NCBI RefSeq assembly: GCF_003570885.1
Contig: NZ_QXJC01000001.1
Coordinates: 930,001-994,000, forward strand
From: Simplicispira hankyongi
Lineage (GTDB): Bacteria > Pseudomonadota > Gammaproteobacteria > Burkholderiales > Burkholderiaceae_C
Reading direction: 5' to 3'
DNA length: 64,000 nt
Below are positions 11,584 to 22,076 of this stretch, in pieces. Under the pieces are notes generated by a model, which was not told the origin of the DNA, did no database searches, and saw nothing but the letters and a program-made list of their open reading frames with translations. Made by a program: the position numbers and the translations under genes. Position 1 is the first letter of the stretch, and each line of letters begins with the position of its first letter.

Positions 11584-12936
11584 TCAGGCCGAGGCCGACT
11601 TCCGGGGATTTGTCTTGGGAATCATCGCTTCGAATTCATGGCGGAAGTGCTTGAGCATGGCGCGCACCGGCATCGCGGCCGCGTCCCCCAGCGCACAAAT
11701 CGTACGTCCCATGATGTTGGCCGCCACGTCATCGAGCACGTCCATGTCGGCCTGCCGGCCTTCACCGCGGTGGATACGGTCCACAAGACGCCACAGCCAG
11801 CCCGTGCCTTCGCGGCAGGGTGTGCACTGGCCGCAAGATTCGTGCATGTAAAAATACGACAGACGCTTGAGTGATTCGACCATGCAACGGCTGTCGTCCA
11901 TGACGATGACTGCGCCAGAACCAAGCATTGAACCTGCCTTGGAGATGGAGTCGTAGTCGAGCGTGCATTCCATCATGATGGAAGCAGGCAGCACGGGCGA
12001 CGAGGATCCGCCTGGAATGACCGCCTTGAGCTGGCGCCCCTTGCGCACACCACCGGCCAACTCAAGGAGCTTGGAGAACGGCGTGCCCATGGGCACCTCG
12101 TAATTGCCAGGCAGTTCGACATCGCCCGAGACCGAGAAAATCTTGGTGCCACCGTTATTCGGTTTACCGCACGCCAAATAGGCGGCACCGCCGTTGCGGA
12201 TGATCCATGGAACTGCCGCAAAGGTCTCGGTGTTGTTGATGGTGGTCGGCTTGCCATACAGACCAAAGCTCGCGGGGAAAGGCGGCTTGAAGCGCGGTTG
12301 GCCTTTTTTGCCTTCCAGCGACTCCAGCAAAGCCGTTTCTTCACCACAGATATAGGCACCAAAGCCATGGTGCGCGTGCAACTCGAAGCTGAAGTCGCTG
12401 CCTAGAAGCTTGGAGCCGAGGAATCCGGCCGCACGCGCTTCTTCGAGAGCCGTCTCGAACCGCTCGTACTCCCGGAAAATTTCACCGTGAATGTAGTTGT
12501 ACCCGACGCTGATGCCCATGGCGTAGGCTGCGATGATCATTCCCTCGATCACGCTGTGCGGGTTGTACATAAGGATGTCACGGTCCTTGCATGTGCCCGG
12601 CTCGCCCTCGTCCGAATTGCACACCAGGTACTTCTGGCCGGGGAACTGGCGCGGCATGAAGCTCCACTTCAGACCAGTCGGGAAACCCGCCCCACCGCGT
12701 CCCCGCAAACCCGATTCCTTGACCGTGGCGATCACTTGATCCTGTGTCCAGGCCGTTCCGCCATCGGCGCCAAGGATCGTACGCAGCGCTTGATAACCTC
12801 CGCGCTTGGTATACGACTCAATGCCCCAATTCGAACCGTCAAGCTCGGCGTAAATTTGCGGATCAATATGGCGACCGTGAAAACAGGTTTCGACGCCGGC
12901 AGCCTGAAACTGCGAGAGTACCTGCGCCGCCTTCAT
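11584..12936 (-). CDS. nuoF: NADH-quinone oxidoreductase subunit F
   Basis: A 450-residue subunit carrying the NADH site, FMN and cluster N3; it accepts hydride from NADH. Visible features are the glycine-rich NADH-binding segment [16 protein letters not shown] (residues about 78-95), the FMN region ([15 protein letters not shown]), and the N3 ligands in [11 protein letters not shown] plus ICALGDA near residue 400. It overlaps nuoE by four bases. Confidence 0.97.
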   Translation of the reverse strand: MKAAQVLSQFQAAGVETCFHGRHIDPQIYAELDGSNWGIESYTKRGGYQALRTILGADGGTAWTQDQVIATVKESGLRGRGGAGFPTGLKWSFMPRQFPGQKYLVCNSDEGEPGTCKDRDILMYNPHSVIEGMIIAAYAMGISVGYNYIHGEIFREYERFETALEEARAAGFLGSKLLGSDFSFELHAHHGFGAYICGEETALLESLEGKKGQPRFKPPFPASFGLYGKPTTINNTETFAAVPWIIRNGGAAYLACGKPNNGGTKIFSVSGDVELPGNYEVPMGTPFSKLLELAGGVRKGRQLKAVIPGGSSSPVLPASIMMECTLDYDSISKAGSMLGSGAVIVMDDSRCMVESLKRLSYFYMHESCGQCTPCREGTGWLWRLVDRIHRGEGRQADMDVLDDVAANIMGRTICALGDAAAMPVRAMLKHFRHEFEAMIPKTNPRKSASA

Positions 12937-13424
12937 GCCCGCCCCTCCGCCGCACGCAAACTGTCCACAAGCTGATCAAGTTTGTCGTCTGACATAAAGC
13001 TACACATGGAGCGGTCATTCACCAACATGACGGGCGCATCGGCGCAGGCGCCAAGACACTCACATTGTTGCAGCGTAAACAGGCCATCGGGCGTCGTGTC
13101 GCCCGTGGAAATTCCGAGCTTCTTTTCCAGGTATTCAAGCGCCTTGCCGCCGTCCCGCAGCAGGCACGGCAGGTTGGTGCAGACGTTAAGCTTGTACTTG
13201 CCCACCGGATGCTGGTTGTACATGTTGTAGAAGGTCGTCACTTCATGTACAGCGATCTGCGGCATGCCCAGGTACGCAGCAATATCGATTTCAGCGGTCT
13301 CGCTGATGAAGCCCTGCTCCTGCTGCACGATAGCCAGGCACGCCATCACGGCAGACTGTTTTTGCTCGGCAGGGTACTTGGCAACTTCGCGTGCAAAACG
13401 CGTGAGGGTTGCGTCAGAAATCAT
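12933..13424 (-). CDS. nuoE: NADH-quinone oxidoreductase subunit E
   Basis: A 163-residue thioredoxin-like subunit that binds the [2Fe-2S] cluster N1a through C82, C87, C123 and C127 (VCTNLPC and CLGAC). It forms the NADH-dehydrogenase tip with NuoF. It overlaps both nuoD and nuoF by four bases, so nuoD-E-F are translationally coupled. Ordinary length. Confidence 0.97.
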   Translation of the reverse strand: MISDATLTRFAREVAKYPAEQKQSAVMACLAIVQQEQGFISETAEIDIAAYLGMPQIAVHEVTTFYNMYNQHPVGKYKLNVCTNLPCLLRDGGKALEYLEKKLGISTGDTTPDGLFTLQQCECLGACADAPVMLVNDRSMCSFMSDDKLDQLVDSLRAAEGRA

Positions 13425-14674
13425 CGGTCAATCTCTCCGAACACGATGTCCATGGTGCCAATGATGGCAACCACATCCGCCAGCATGTGCCCCTTGGCCA
13501 ACTCGTCCATGGCGGCGAGATGCGGGAAGCCAGGCGCGCGAATCTTGAGACGGTAGGGCTTGTTAGCCCCATCGCTCACCAGATAAATACCAAACTCGCC
13601 CTTCGGGTGCTCCACGGCGGCATAAGCCTCCCCTTCGGGCACATGCATGCCTTCGGTGAACAGCTTGAAGTGGTGGATCAAATCCTCCATGCCGGTCTTC
13701 ATGGACTCACGACTGGGTGGCGCCACCTTGTGGTTGTCGGTGATCACCGGGCCGGGGTTCTTGCGCAGCCAGTCCACACATTGCTTGATGATGCGGTTGG
13801 ACTCACGCATCTCCTGCACGCGGACCAGATACCGGTCGTAGCAATCGCCGGTAACGCCGACTGGCACGTCGAATTCCAGGCGGTCGTAGACTTCATAAGG
13901 CTGGGTCTTGCGCAAATCCCACACCACGCCAGAGCCGCGCAACATGGGCCCGGTCATGCCCAGGTTCAGCGCCCGCTCGGCTGACACCACGCCAACGCCT
14001 ACGGTGCGCTGCTTCCAGATTCGGTTGTCGGTGAGCAAAACTTCGTATTCGTCCACGCACTTGGGGAAGCGCTGCGTGAAGTCGTCGATGAAATCGAGCA
14101 ACGAGCCTTTGCGATTTTCGTTGCGTGCTTCCAGAGACTTGGCGTTGCGCACCTTGCTCGCCTTGTACTGCGGCATGCTGTCGGGCAGATCGCGGTATAC
14201 GCCGCCCGGCCGGAAATACGCCGCATGCATGCGCGCACCCGACACAGCCTCGTACATATCGAACAGATCTTCGCGCTCGCGGAACGTGTAGATCAGGATG
14301 GTTGAGCTGCCACAGTCGTTGCCGTGCGAACCCAGCCACATGAGGTGGTTCATCAGCCGCGTGATTTCCGAGAACATCACACGGATGTACTGGGCACGCA
14401 GCGGAACCTCCACGCCCAGCAGCTTCTCGATCGCCAGGCAGTACGCGTGCTCGTTGCACATCATCGAGACGTAGTCCAGCCGGTCCATGTAGGGCAGCGA
14501 CTGGAGGAAGGTCTTGTGCTCGGCGAGCTTTTCCGTGGCGCGATGCAGCAAGCCGATATGTGGATCAGCGCGCTGCACGACTTCGCCGTCGAGTTCGAGC
14601 ACCAGACGCAACACGCCGTGTGCCGCCGGGTGCTGCGGACCCAGGTTCAGAGAGTAGTTCTTGATTTCAGCCAT
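13421..14674 (-). CDS. nuoD: NADH-quinone oxidoreductase subunit D
   Basis: A 417-residue 49-kDa-type subunit that forms the quinone pocket with NuoB. It begins with [22 protein letters not shown], the conserved hairpin of the quinone site, and has [26 protein letters not shown] near residue 270. It is a stand-alone nuoD, not the nuoCD fusion of enterobacteria. It lies 19 nt after nuoC. Confidence 0.97.
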   Translation of the reverse strand: MAEIKNYSLNLGPQHPAAHGVLRLVLELDGEVVQRADPHIGLLHRATEKLAEHKTFLQSLPYMDRLDYVSMMCNEHAYCLAIEKLLGVEVPLRAQYIRVMFSEITRLMNHLMWLGSHGNDCGSSTILIYTFREREDLFDMYEAVSGARMHAAYFRPGGVYRDLPDSMPQYKASKVRNAKSLEARNENRKGSLLDFIDDFTQRFPKCVDEYEVLLTDNRIWKQRTVGVGVVSAERALNLGMTGPMLRGSGVVWDLRKTQPYEVYDRLEFDVPVGVTGDCYDRYLVRVQEMRESNRIIKQCVDWLRKNPGPVITDNHKVAPPSRESMKTGMEDLIHHFKLFTEGMHVPEGEAYAAVEHPKGEFGIYLVSDGANKPYRLKIRAPGFPHLAAMDELAKGHMLADVVAIIGTMDIVFGEIDR

Positions 14675-14693
14675 GGCAATCCGTCAGCACGCC

Positions 14694-15302
14694 TCAGTGC
14701 AGGCCTCCGTATTTGTCTTCGCGGATGATCCGGGGCGTCACTTCACGCGGCTCGATGGTGACCGGCTCATAAATCACGCGACGCTGATCCGCGTCGTAGC
14801 GCATCTCAACATGGCCGGACAGTGGAAAATCCTTGCGGAAGGGGTGACCAATGAAGCCGTAATCGGTCAGGATGCGGCGCAGGTCACCATGGCCATCAAA
14901 AACCACGCCATACAGGTCAAAGGCCTCGCGCTCGTACCAGATGGCGGAGTTCCACAGGTCACTGACCGAGGCCACCACCGGAAAATCGTCGTCCGGGCAA
15001 AACACCTTGACGCGCACGCGCTGGTTGAGGCTAACGGAAAGCAATTGCGAAACCACGCTGTAACGCGCACCCTCGGTGCCGATGTCGCCATAGGTCGAAT
15101 GGTCCATGCCGCACAGATCTACCAACTGCTCGAAGCGGCAAGACGGCGCGTCGCGCAAGGTCTGCATGGCCTGGTGGTAGTGAGCGGCCGGCACCTCGGC
15201 AATCACCTGCCCCAGCGCGACGTGCACGGTGCGCGCAACATCGCCGAGCGCACTGGCAACAGCATCGCGAACAGCCTCGGGGCGCATAGCAACTGATGTC
15301 AT
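14694..15302 (-). CDS. nuoC: NADH-quinone oxidoreductase subunit C
   Basis: A 202-residue 30-kDa-type peripheral-arm subunit of complex I. The conserved signature is present ([20 protein letters not shown] and [22 protein letters not shown]). The start at [11 protein letters not shown] is preferred over one six codons upstream because GAGGGG lies at proper distance before it. It is 10 nt from nuoB. Confidence 0.96.
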   Translation of the reverse strand: MTSVAMRPEAVRDAVASALGDVARTVHVALGQVIAEVPAAHYHQAMQTLRDAPSCRFEQLVDLCGMDHSTYGDIGTEGARYSVVSQLLSVSLNQRVRVKVFCPDDDFPVVASVSDLWNSAIWYEREAFDLYGVVFDGHGDLRRILTDYGFIGHPFRKDFPLSGHVEMRYDADQRRVIYEPVTIEPREVTPRIIREDKYGGLH

Positions 15303-15312
15303 TGGTAGCCCC

Positions 15313-15792
15313 TCAAGCACGCGCGATCGTATTGGTGCGGCGGATTTTTTGCTGCAACTGGATGATCCCGTAGATCAAGGCCTCCGCCGTGGGCGGGCAA
15401 CCAGGGACGTACACGTCCACAGGGACAATGCGGTCGCAGCCGCGCACCACGGAATAGCTGTAGTGGTAATAACCACCACCATTGGCACACGACCCCATGG
15501 ACAGCACCCAGCGCGGCTCACTCATCTGGTCGTACACCTTGCGCAGCGCAGGCGCCATCTTGTTGCACAGCGTACCAGCCACAATCATCAAATCGGACTG
15601 GCGCGGGCTGGCGCGAAACACTTCGGCACCGAAGCGACCAATGTCGTAACGCGCAGCTGCTGCATGCATCATCTCGACCGCGCAGCAGGCCAAACCGAAG
15701 GTCATTGGCCAGAGCGAACCGGTCTTGGCCCAGTTCACCACCGAGTCATAACTCGTGGTGACGAAGCCTTCTTTCATTACGCCTTCAATCAT
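15313..15792 (-). CDS. nuoB: NADH-quinone oxidoreductase subunit B
   Basis: A 159-residue PSST-type subunit that binds cluster N2, the electron donor to quinone. The four cluster ligands are C36, C37 (LACCAVEMM), C102 (SCANGGG) and C132 (VPGCPP). Length and motifs are ordinary. It lies 24 nt after nuoA. Confidence 0.97.
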   Translation of the reverse strand: MIEGVMKEGFVTTSYDSVVNWAKTGSLWPMTFGLACCAVEMMHAAAARYDIGRFGAEVFRASPRQSDLMIVAGTLCNKMAPALRKVYDQMSEPRWVLSMGSCANGGGYYHYSYSVVRGCDRIVPVDVYVPGCPPTAEALIYGIIQLQQKIRRTNTIARA

Positions 15793-15816
15793 CGCGTCAA
15801 TCCTTGTTCAGGGCAC

Positions 15817-16176
15817 TTACTCCCAATCGAGAGCACCCTTTTTCCATTCGTAGGCAAAGCCGACCACCAGAATGGCGAGAAAAACAGACACCGCGAAAAA
15901 ACCCGTCAACCCCACCTTTTGCAGCGATACCGCCCAAGGAAAGAGAAAGGCAATTTCCAGATCAAACAAGATAAAGAGGATGGCCACCAGGTAATAGCGG
16001 ACATCGAACTTCATGCGCGCATCTTCGAAGGCTTCGAAGCCGCACTCGTAGGGGGAATTTTTTTCTGGATCGGGACGGTTGGGCCCAAGAATGTAGCCCA
16101 GCGCCAGCGGCACGATGCCCACTGCGATCCCGATCAGGATGAACAAAAGAACAGGGAGATACTGATCGAGATTCAT
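15817..16176 (-). CDS. nuoA: NADH-quinone oxidoreductase subunit A
   Basis: A 119-residue membrane subunit with three helices; the conserved loop with [11 protein letters not shown] (residues about 40-50) carries the cysteine that contacts the quinone chamber. The start MNLDQYLPV is the family start; an upstream in-frame ATG adds 18 unrelated residues. It is the first gene of the operon. The 76-nt gap back to the tRNA-Leu gene must contain the nuo promoter, unless transcription reads through from secG. Confidence 0.96.
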   Translation of the reverse strand: MNLDQYLPVLLFILIGIAVGIVPLALGYILGPNRPDPEKNSPYECGFEAFEDARMKFDVRYYLVAILFILFDLEIAFLFPWAVSLQKVGLTGFFAVSVFLAILVVGFAYEWKKGALDWE

Positions 16177-16252
16177 CTTGTAGATGCGCTCACCGCTTGA
16201 GCCTGCTGCGCTCGCAATACCAAATGGCACCGCGGGCAGGCTTTGTTTTGTT

Positions 16253-16337
16253 TGGTGCCGTCGGCGAGACTCGAACTCGCACAGCTTTCGCCACTACCCC
16301 CTCAAGATAGCGTGTCTACCAATTTCACCACGACGGC
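16253..16337 (-). tRNA. tRNA-Leu(GAG)
   Basis: An 85-nt class II tRNA with encoded CCA. The acceptor GCCGTCG pairs with CGACGGC, the anticodon stem CTATC/GGTAG encloses the loop TTGAGGG (anticodon GAG), a variable arm is present and the T-loop is TTCGAGT. Its place next to secG is the same as in Escherichia coli (secG-leuU), an old conserved linkage. Confidence 0.95.
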
Positions 16338-16449
16338 TAAGTCTTGTCTGGGTGGCATGAGGACCACTGGGCTTTGGCTTCCCAGACAGCCTTGAATTCT
16401 ACTCCGGAAAAACCCTGCTTCGAACAAAGCGAAACAGTTTTGGGGGCCT

Positions 16450-16836
16450 TTATTTGGTGGGGATCTGCGCCGCGCCCGGCGCACTCGCAACTGGCGCCGG
16501 TGCACTTGCCGCAGCAGAACCAGCGGCGGCAGGCGTGGCTGCAGCCGGCTGCGTGACCACAGCAGCGTTCTCAAGCACGCTGCCCGTACTGGAAGGACGC
16601 AGATTGCCAAAATAGGCCAGTGCCAGGGTGCTGACAAAGAAGATCACCGCCAGCACGGCCGTGGTGCGCGAGAGAAAGTTGGCGCTACCACTGGCGCCAA
16701 ACAGGCTTCCCGAACTGCCGCTGCCAAATGCAGCCCCCATGTCGGCACCCTTGCCATGCTGGACGAGGATCAAGCCAATCATCCCCAGTGCAGACAGAAT
16801 CTGCAGCGTCAAAATCAAGTTCACAAGCACGTTCAT
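16450..16836 (-). CDS. secG: Protein translocase subunit SecG
   Basis: A 128-residue SecYEG channel subunit with two transmembrane helices (residues about 3-23 and 53-76) joined by the conserved loop VQHGKGADMGAAFG with its GSGSS/FGASG stretch. The tail after residue 85 is Ala/Pro/Ser-rich and poorly conserved, as is usual in betaproteobacteria. It is 37 nt after tpiA in the same direction and precedes tRNA-Leu(GAG). Confidence 0.95.
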   Translation of the reverse strand: MNVLVNLILTLQILSALGMIGLILVQHGKGADMGAAFGSGSSGSLFGASGSANFLSRTTAVLAVIFFVSTLALAYFGNLRPSSTGSVLENAAVVTQPAAATPAAAGSAAASAPAPVASAPGAAQIPTK

Positions 16837-16873
16837 TCTTCATTCACTCCGTTATTTGTTCTAGGGTTGGCCG

Positions 16874-17638
16874 TCACGAGCGCGAAGCTTTTGATTGCGC
16901 GGCGGCAATGATGCTGAGGAAATCAGACGCCTTCAGCGAAGCGCCCCCCACCAAGCCACCGTCGATATCCTGCTCGGCCAGCAATTGCGCGGCGTTGGCG
17001 GCGTTCATGCTTCCGCCGTACAACAAGAGCATCGCCTCTGCGTGCGCCGTGGCTGCCGCCAGTTGAGAGCGCAGCGCCGCATGCACTTCCTGCGCCTGGG
17101 CCGGTGAGGCCGTCTTTCCGGTACCAATGGCCCAGACCGGCTCGTACGCCACAACCACTTCGCTAATACAGCGGCCGTTGGCGTGGATGACCGCCGCCAG
17201 TTGGCGCCGGACGACCGCTTCGGTCTGGCCAGCTTCGCGCTCGGCCAGCGTTTCGCCCACACACACGATGGGGGTGATGCCAGCAGCCAGCGCACGCTGC
17301 GCCTTTGCTGCCACTGTGGCGTCGCTTTCACCATGAAACTGGCGCCGCTCAGAATGTCCGACCAGCACATAGCGCACGCCAAAGTCCCGCAGCATCGCAG
17401 CGGAAACTTCCCCGGTAAATGCCCCGGCCTCGTGTTGCGACACGTCTTGTGCGGCCAAGTCAATGCGGCTACCCGCACATAGCGACTGAATCTGTGCGAG
17501 ATAGGGAGCAGGCACGGCCAGCGCCACGCCACAGGCGGTCCCCTCTGCCATGCCTGCGCGCAGCGCCTGGACCAGCGATGCGTTCGCCGCCAAGGAGCCG
17601 TTCATCTTCCAGTTGCCAACAATGAGCTTCTTTTTCAT
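16874..17638 (-). CDS. tpiA: Triosephosphate isomerase
   Basis: A 254-residue glycolytic enzyme interconverting dihydroxyacetone phosphate and glyceraldehyde 3-phosphate. The substrate and catalytic residues K11 (NWKMNG), H95 (GHSERR) and E166 ([11 protein letters not shown]) are all present, as is the phosphate-binding LYGGSM near the end. The start at 17638 is chosen because its ATG overlaps the stop of the preceding oxidoreductase (ATGA); an ATG three codons upstream is also possible. Confidence 0.96.
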   Translation of the reverse strand: MKKKLIVGNWKMNGSLAANASLVQALRAGMAEGTACGVALAVPAPYLAQIQSLCAGSRIDLAAQDVSQHEAGAFTGEVSAAMLRDFGVRYVLVGHSERRQFHGESDATVAAKAQRALAAGITPIVCVGETLAEREAGQTEAVVRRQLAAVIHANGRCISEVVVAYEPVWAIGTGKTASPAQAQEVHAALRSQLAAATAHAEAMLLLYGGSMNAANAAQLLAEQDIDGGLVGGASLKASDFLSIIAAAQSKASRS

Positions 17639-18627
17639 GGATTCCATGTCAGAACAATCTTTCCCACATGTTGGTTCGATTCCATCAGCGCATGGGCCTG
17701 TGCGGCTTGCGCCGCAGGAAACACGCTGTGCACCACCGGTGCCACCTTGCCCGCTGCCAGCAATGGCCAGACCTGGCTTTGCAGCGCCTGCGCGATTGCC
17801 GCCTTGAAGGACGTGGGCCGCGCGCGCAAGGTTGAGCCGGTGACCGTCAGGCGCCGCCGCAGCACCAGGCCGGCATCAAAACTGGCAGCGGTTCCGCCTT
17901 GCACGGCGATGATGACGAGTCGGCCATCTTCGGCCAGGCACTCGACCTCACGCGCCACATAGCTGCCGGCCACCATGTCGAGCACCACGTCGGCACCGCG
18001 CCCGTCCGTCAAGCGCAGCACTTCGGCGGTGAAATCCTGGTTGCGGTAGTTGATGGCGTGGTGCGCACCGAGCTTGAGGCAGGCCGCACATTTTTCTTCC
18101 GAGCCGGCCGTCACGATCACCGTGGCACCAAGCGCGCGCGCCAATTGAATGGCCGCAACGCCAATGCCACTGCTCCCACCCTGCACCAGCAAGGTTTCAC
18201 CCGCCTTGAGTTGGCCACGGTCAAAAACGTTGCTCCAGACCGTGAAGTAGGTTTCGGGCAGTGAGGCGGCCTCGACATCGGTCAAGGCGCCTGGCACCGG
18301 CAAGCATTGGCCGACAGGCACTGCGCACAGTTCCGCGTAACCCCCACCCGCCACCAAGGCGCACACACGCTGGCCAATTCGAAGACCGGCGCGCGCCAAG
18401 GCAGCTTCGTCACCCGACTCGATGGCGCCAGCCACTTCCAGGCCCGGAATGTCAGACGCCCCAGGCGGCGGCGCATAGTAGCCCTTGCGCTGCAAAACGT
18501 CCGGTCGGTTCACGCCGCTGGCGGCCACACGCACCAGCACCTCACCCGCGCCGGCTACAGGCGCCGGGCGCTCGGCCAGACGCAGAACGTCCGGGCCGCC
18601 GTACGAGGCAATTTCAATGGCTTGCAT
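17635..18627 (-). CDS. NAD(P)H quinone oxidoreductase, PIG3-type zinc-free alcohol dehydrogenase superfamily
   Basis: A 330-residue medium-chain reductase with the GroES-like N-terminal domain and a Rossmann domain (nucleotide-binding [13 protein letters not shown] near residue 150). It belongs to the quinone oxidoreductase/PIG3 group: the zinc ligands of alcohol dehydrogenases are absent, while [14 protein letters not shown] is typical. Likely NADPH-dependent reduction of quinones or enals in the cytoplasm; the true substrate is unknown. It overlaps tpiA by four bases and is the first gene of the tpiA-secG unit. Palindromic repeat copy B lies just upstream. Confidence 0.88.
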   Translation of the reverse strand: MQAIEIASYGGPDVLRLAERPAPVAGAGEVLVRVAASGVNRPDVLQRKGYYAPPPGASDIPGLEVAGAIESGDEAALARAGLRIGQRVCALVAGGGYAELCAVPVGQCLPVPGALTDVEAASLPETYFTVWSNVFDRGQLKAGETLLVQGGSSGIGVAAIQLARALGATVIVTAGSEEKCAACLKLGAHHAINYRNQDFTAEVLRLTDGRGADVVLDMVAGSYVAREVECLAEDGRLVIIAVQGGTAASFDAGLVLRRRLTVTGSTLRARPTSFKAAIAQALQSQVWPLLAAGKVAPVVHSVFPAAQAAQAHALMESNQHVGKIVLTWNP

Positions 18628-18639
18628 CAGCTAAGGCTC

Positions 18640-18706
18640 TAAATTTCAAGCGATTTAGGCCACTAGCGCTTATGGCATAAGCGTTAGCAGCTCTTAAATC
18701 AATAGC
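18640..18706 (+). repeat. Dispersed palindromic repeat, copy B
   Basis: The arms CTAGCGCTTA (18663-18672) and TAAGCGTTAG (18678-18687) form a 10-bp stem with one G-T pair and a 5-nt loop, flanked by AGGCCA on the left and CAGCTCTTAAATCAATAGC on the right. It occupies the gap between the pnp stop codon and the oxidoreductase gene, abutting the pnp stop. Confidence 0.8.
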
Positions 18707-18708
18707 AT

Positions 18709-20970
18709 TCAAGCATCTTGGCCTACAGCACCGCCCGAGGGCACGCCCTGCTGTTGCGGCTCCGCATCACGTGCGGGCTGCTCGAAACGCTCACGGCGCT
18801 CGCCCCGGTCGTGACGCTCACCCCGATCCTGGCGATCGCCGCGCTCTGCCGGCGCCTGGCGCTCGCCACCGCCGTTGCCGCGCTCCGCCAGCGCCTTCAT
18901 CGACAGCTTGACACGGCCCTTTTCGTCCGTCTCCAGCACCTTGACGCGGACGATCTGGCCCTCTTGCAGGTAATCGCTCACACGCTCGACACGCTCATGG
19001 GCGATCTGGCTGATGTGCAGCAGCCCATCCTTGCCGGGCAGCAGGTTAACGAGCGCGCCAAAGTCGAGAATCTTGGTGACTGGGCCTTCGTAGATCTTGC
19101 CGATTTCGACTTCCGCCGTGATCTGCTCGATGCGGCGCTTGGCCTCTTCGGCGCGTTCGCTGTCGGTCGACGCAATGGTGATGACACCGCTCTCGTCGAT
19201 ATTGATCTGGCAGCCCGTTTCTTCGGTCAGCGCGCGAATCACCGAACCGCCCTTGCCGATCACGTCGCGAATCTTCTCGGGGTTGATCTTCATGGTGTAG
19301 AGCTTGGGCGCGAAGCTGCTCACCTCGGTCTTGGCTTCGCCCATGGCCTTTTGCATCTCGCCCAGGATGTGCATGCGCGCTTCCTTGGCCTGCGCCAATG
19401 CGACCTGCATGATTTCCTTGGTGATCCCCTGGATCTTGATGTCCATCTGCAGCGCGGTAATGCCGGCTGTGGTGCCCGCCACCTTGAAGTCCATGTCACC
19501 CAGGTGATCTTCGTCACCCAGAATGTCGGTCAGCACCGCAAAGCGGTTGTCTTCCTTGATCAGGCCCATGGCAATGCCGGCCACATGCGCCTTCATGGGC
19601 ACGCCAGCGTCCATCAGCGACAGACAGCCGCCGCAGACCGACGCCATCGACGACGAGCCGTTGGATTCGGTGATTTCCGACACCACGCGCATGGTGTAGG
19701 GGAACTCTTCCTTGCTCGGCAGCACCGCGACCAGCGCGCGCTTGGCCAGGCGCCCGTGGCCGATTTCGCGGCGCTTGGTGGAGCCCATGCGGCCCACTTC
19801 GCCGGTGGCAAAGGGAGGCATGTTGTAGTGGAACAGGAAACGGTCTTCGTACTCGCCCATCAGCGCGTCGATGCGCTGTGCGTCGCGCTCGGTGCCCAGG
19901 GTGGACACCACCAGCGCCTGCGTCTCGCCACGCGTGAACAGCGCCGAGCCGTGGGTGCGGGGCAGCACGCTGGTGCTGATTTCGATGGGGCGCACGGTGC
20001 GCGTGTCGCGCCCGTCGATGCGCGGCTCACCCGCCAGAATCTGGCTGCGCACGATCTTGGCTTCGATGTCGAACAGCATGCCCTCGACCTTGACCGCGTC
20101 GAATTCAACGCCGGCCTCTTTCAGATCGGCCTTGACCACGGCGTAGGCTTCGCGGCACGCATGGGTGCGGGCCTGCTTGTTGCGAATCTGGTAAGCGGCG
20201 CGCAGCTTGTCTTCGGCCAGTGCACCGACCTTGGCGATCAGCGCCTCGTCCTTGGCGGGAGCCGCCCAATCCCACAGCGGCTTGCCGGCATCGCGCACCA
20301 GTTCGTGGATGGCGTTGATGGCGATCTTGCCCTGCTCATGGCCAAACACCACGGCGCCCAGCATCACGTCTTCAGGCAACTGCTGCGCTTCGGATTCGAC
20401 CATCAGCACCGCCGCTTCCGTGCCGGCAACGATCAGGTCCATCTGGCTGCTCTTGCGCGCCGTCTGGCCGGGGTTGAGCACGTATTCGCCGTTGATGTAG
20501 CCGACGCGCGCTGCACCAATCGGGCCGTTGAACGGAATGCCGGAGATAGCCAGCGCTGCACTCGATGCAATCAATGCCGCGATATCGGCATCCACCTCGG
20601 GGTTCAGCGACACCGTGTGGATCACCACATGCACTTCGTTGTAGAAGCCTTCGGGGAACAGCGGGCGAATCGGGCGGTCGATCAGGCGGCTTGTCAACGT
20701 TTCGTGCTCGCTGGGCTTGGCTTCGCGCTTGAAGAAGCTGCCGGGGATCTTGCCTGCGGCGTAGGTCTTCTCGATGTAGTCGACCGTGAGCGGGAAGAAG
20801 TCCTGCCCCGGCTTGGCCGACTTGGAGGCCACCACGGTGGCCAGCACCACGGTGTCGTCGATGTTCACCAGCACCGCGCCAGACGCCTGGCGGGCCACTT
20901 GGCCGGTTTCCATGACGACGGTCTTGTCGCCCCATTGAAACGTCTTGCTGACTTTGTTGAAAATGCTCAT
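18709..20970 (-). CDS. pnp: Polyribonucleotide nucleotidyltransferase (PNPase)
   Basis: A 753-residue 3'-to-5' phosphorolytic exoribonuclease of the RNA degradosome. Two RNase PH-like domains are followed by a KH domain ([25 protein letters not shown], near residue 570) and an S1 domain ([31 protein letters not shown], near 635). After the S1 domain comes a tail of about 50 residues rich in Arg, Asp, Glu and Gly (repeated GERxxRGER), longer than in E. coli. The start [11 protein letters not shown] is preceded by AGGAGC; a longer frame adds 24 unrelated residues. It is downstream of rpsO, as in most proteobacteria, with a terminator and a structured leader between. Confidence 0.97.
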   Translation of the reverse strand: MSIFNKVSKTFQWGDKTVVMETGQVARQASGAVLVNIDDTVVLATVVASKSAKPGQDFFPLTVDYIEKTYAAGKIPGSFFKREAKPSEHETLTSRLIDRPIRPLFPEGFYNEVHVVIHTVSLNPEVDADIAALIASSAALAISGIPFNGPIGAARVGYINGEYVLNPGQTARKSSQMDLIVAGTEAAVLMVESEAQQLPEDVMLGAVVFGHEQGKIAINAIHELVRDAGKPLWDWAAPAKDEALIAKVGALAEDKLRAAYQIRNKQARTHACREAYAVVKADLKEAGVEFDAVKVEGMLFDIEAKIVRSQILAGEPRIDGRDTRTVRPIEISTSVLPRTHGSALFTRGETQALVVSTLGTERDAQRIDALMGEYEDRFLFHYNMPPFATGEVGRMGSTKRREIGHGRLAKRALVAVLPSKEEFPYTMRVVSEITESNGSSSMASVCGGCLSLMDAGVPMKAHVAGIAMGLIKEDNRFAVLTDILGDEDHLGDMDFKVAGTTAGITALQMDIKIQGITKEIMQVALAQAKEARMHILGEMQKAMGEAKTEVSSFAPKLYTMKINPEKIRDVIGKGGSVIRALTEETGCQINIDESGVITIASTDSERAEEAKRRIEQITAEVEIGKIYEGPVTKILDFGALVNLLPGKDGLLHISQIAHERVERVSDYLQEGQIVRVKVLETDEKGRVKLSMKALAERGNGGGERQAPAERGDRQDRGERHDRGERRERFEQPARDAEPQQQGVPSGGAVGQDA

Positions 20971-20983
20971 GTTTGCTCCTGTT

Positions 20984-21030
20984 TGTATAGCTGACAGCGT
21001 ACCACCAGCAAGCGCTAGAGCCCTTTTAGA
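20984..21030 (-). repeat. Dispersed palindromic repeat, copy C (degenerate), in the pnp leader
   Basis: Read on the minus strand it gives GGGCTCTAGCGCTTG, then a loop, then ACGCTGTCAGCTATACA. This matches the family layout (GGCC, TAGCGCTT arm, right arm, AGCTAT), but the right arm is decayed. It lies about 15 nt upstream of the pnp start codon, within the presumed mRNA leader. Confidence 0.6.
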
Positions 21031-21039
21031 ACACGATGC

Positions 21040-21077
21040 CATTCCAGTGAAACCGCACGCGGAACTTCAGTGGAATG
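21040..21077 (-). promoter_or_regulatory. Long hairpin in the pnp leader (RNase III-type site candidate)
   Basis: CATTCCA (21040-21046) pairs with TGGAATG (21071-21077) and TGAA (21048-21051) with TTCA (21066-21069), separated by one G-G mismatch. This gives an 11-bp stem with a 14-nt loop, 70 nt upstream of the pnp start. In E. coli a stem-loop in the pnp leader is cleaved by RNase III and mediates autoregulation by PNPase; this element occupies the equivalent position. Function here is inferred. Confidence 0.5.
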
Positions 21078-21112
21078 ACACAGCTTCGATCTGCAAGGAC
21101 CGCCAGCAAAGT

Positions 21113-21151
21113 AAAAAACGCCTGAGCTAGCGTGCTAACCCAGGCGTTTTT
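21113..21151 (-). terminator. Intrinsic terminator after rpsO
   Basis: AAAAACGCCTG (21114-21124) and CAGGCGTTTTT (21141-21151) form a perfect stem with T-runs on both strands. It lies 14 nt after the rpsO stop codon and separates rpsO from pnp, so pnp expression needs read-through or its own promoter in the next 140 nt. Confidence 0.85.
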
Positions 21152-21165
21152 GCATGGCCCAGCGC

Positions 21166-21432
21166 TTACTTGCGCAGGCCCAGTTTTGCGATCAGCGCCA
21201 CATAGCGCTCGCCGTCCTTGGCCTTGAGGTAGTCAAGCAGCTTGCGGCGGCGGCTCACCATGCGCAGCAGGCCACGGCGACCATGGTGGTCCTTGGCGTG
21301 CTGTTTGAAGTGAGGCATCAGTTCATTGATGCGGGCCGTCAGCAGTGCCACTTGCACTTCTGGGCTACCGGTATCGTTGGCGGCGCGGGCATTGGCCTTG
21401 ACGACCTCGGCCTTGATGGAGGATGCGATCAT
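21166..21432 (-). CDS. rpsO: 30S ribosomal protein S15
   Basis: An 88-residue 16S rRNA-binding protein of the small-subunit platform. The conserved core [25 protein letters not shown] and the [10 protein letters not shown] segment are intact. It begins with [11 protein letters not shown] and is followed by a strong terminator and then pnp. Confidence 0.97.
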   Translation of the reverse strand: MIASSIKAEVVKANARAANDTGSPEVQVALLTARINELMPHFKQHAKDHHGRRGLLRMVSRRRKLLDYLKAKDGERYVALIAKLGLRK

Positions 21433-21690
21433 TGGGGAATTTCCTGAAATATGGCCGGCAATAGCTCGAACGGATCGCGCGAACGCAGAGCGGCACTGGT
21501 TTTACTTGCGCGGGCAGCTGGAAGGGTTGCCCGCGTGCGTCTTGCACCATGCAAAACCGTCCAATTGTACACGGCAGGGCACTCTACGGGAATGCTCGCA
21601 TACCCAAGGCACAGGGCGAACGGCAGCATCGCAGCTTCCGCGCCCGAGTTTTCGCCGCAATCAAACCCATGCTTGAACCGAAGGAGCCCC

Positions 21691-21981
21691 ATGCCAAGTC
21701 CATCCCAATCTCTGCGAGTCTCCGCCTCTTCAGCACGCATTGCCTCCCTTGCCACCACCGCCTTGCTCCTGTGCACTCTCGCCATGCCCCAGGACGTTCA
21801 GGCCAAAAAGCACAAAGGGCACAAAGCCACCGCCAGCCATGCCGCCTCCGGCAAGGGCAGCAAGGCCAACTCCCGCCCCAGCTCCTCCGAGGAAAGCCGC
21901 GCCGAACGTGAGCGCCGCCTGCTGCGTGAATGCCATGGCATGCCAGACGCCGGAGCGTGCCGGGGTTTCACGCGCGGGTAA
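21691..21981 (+). CDS. Small secreted basic protein, function unknown
   Basis: A 96-residue open frame with a good Shine-Dalgarno (AAGGAG at 21681-21686). The first 39 residues look like a Sec signal peptide: a polar N-terminus with two Arg, a hydrophobic stretch ATTALLLCTLAMP and a likely cut after VQA. The mature part is Lys/Ser-rich (KKHKGHKATASHAASGKGSKANS) and ends with ERERRLLRECHGMPDAGACRGF, two cysteines apart. I recognise no family. The cysteine-containing C-terminal tail looks conserved in style with small periplasmic proteins; no function is claimed. Confidence 0.6.
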   Translation: MPSPSQSLRVSASSARIASLATTALLLCTLAMPQDVQAKKHKGHKATASHAASGKGSKANSRPSSSEESRAERERRLLRECHGMPDAGACRGFTRG

Positions 21982-22076
21982 GCGCGGTCAAGTTAAGTAA
22001 AGCCGTTCGTCGCTACCGTGGCACCACTGGTCGGGTCAGCGGCGCTCTTATCGCCCCATTTGTCTAGGATGTTTCC

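Noticed and set aside
18718-20994. 758-codon open frame antisense to pnp
   Set aside because: It is rich in His, Gln, Asp and Arg without any family motif, and it mirrors a fully recognisable pnp. Such long antisense frames are a normal effect of high GC; the same holds for those opposite lon (39357-41798) and the RND permease (45954-48749).
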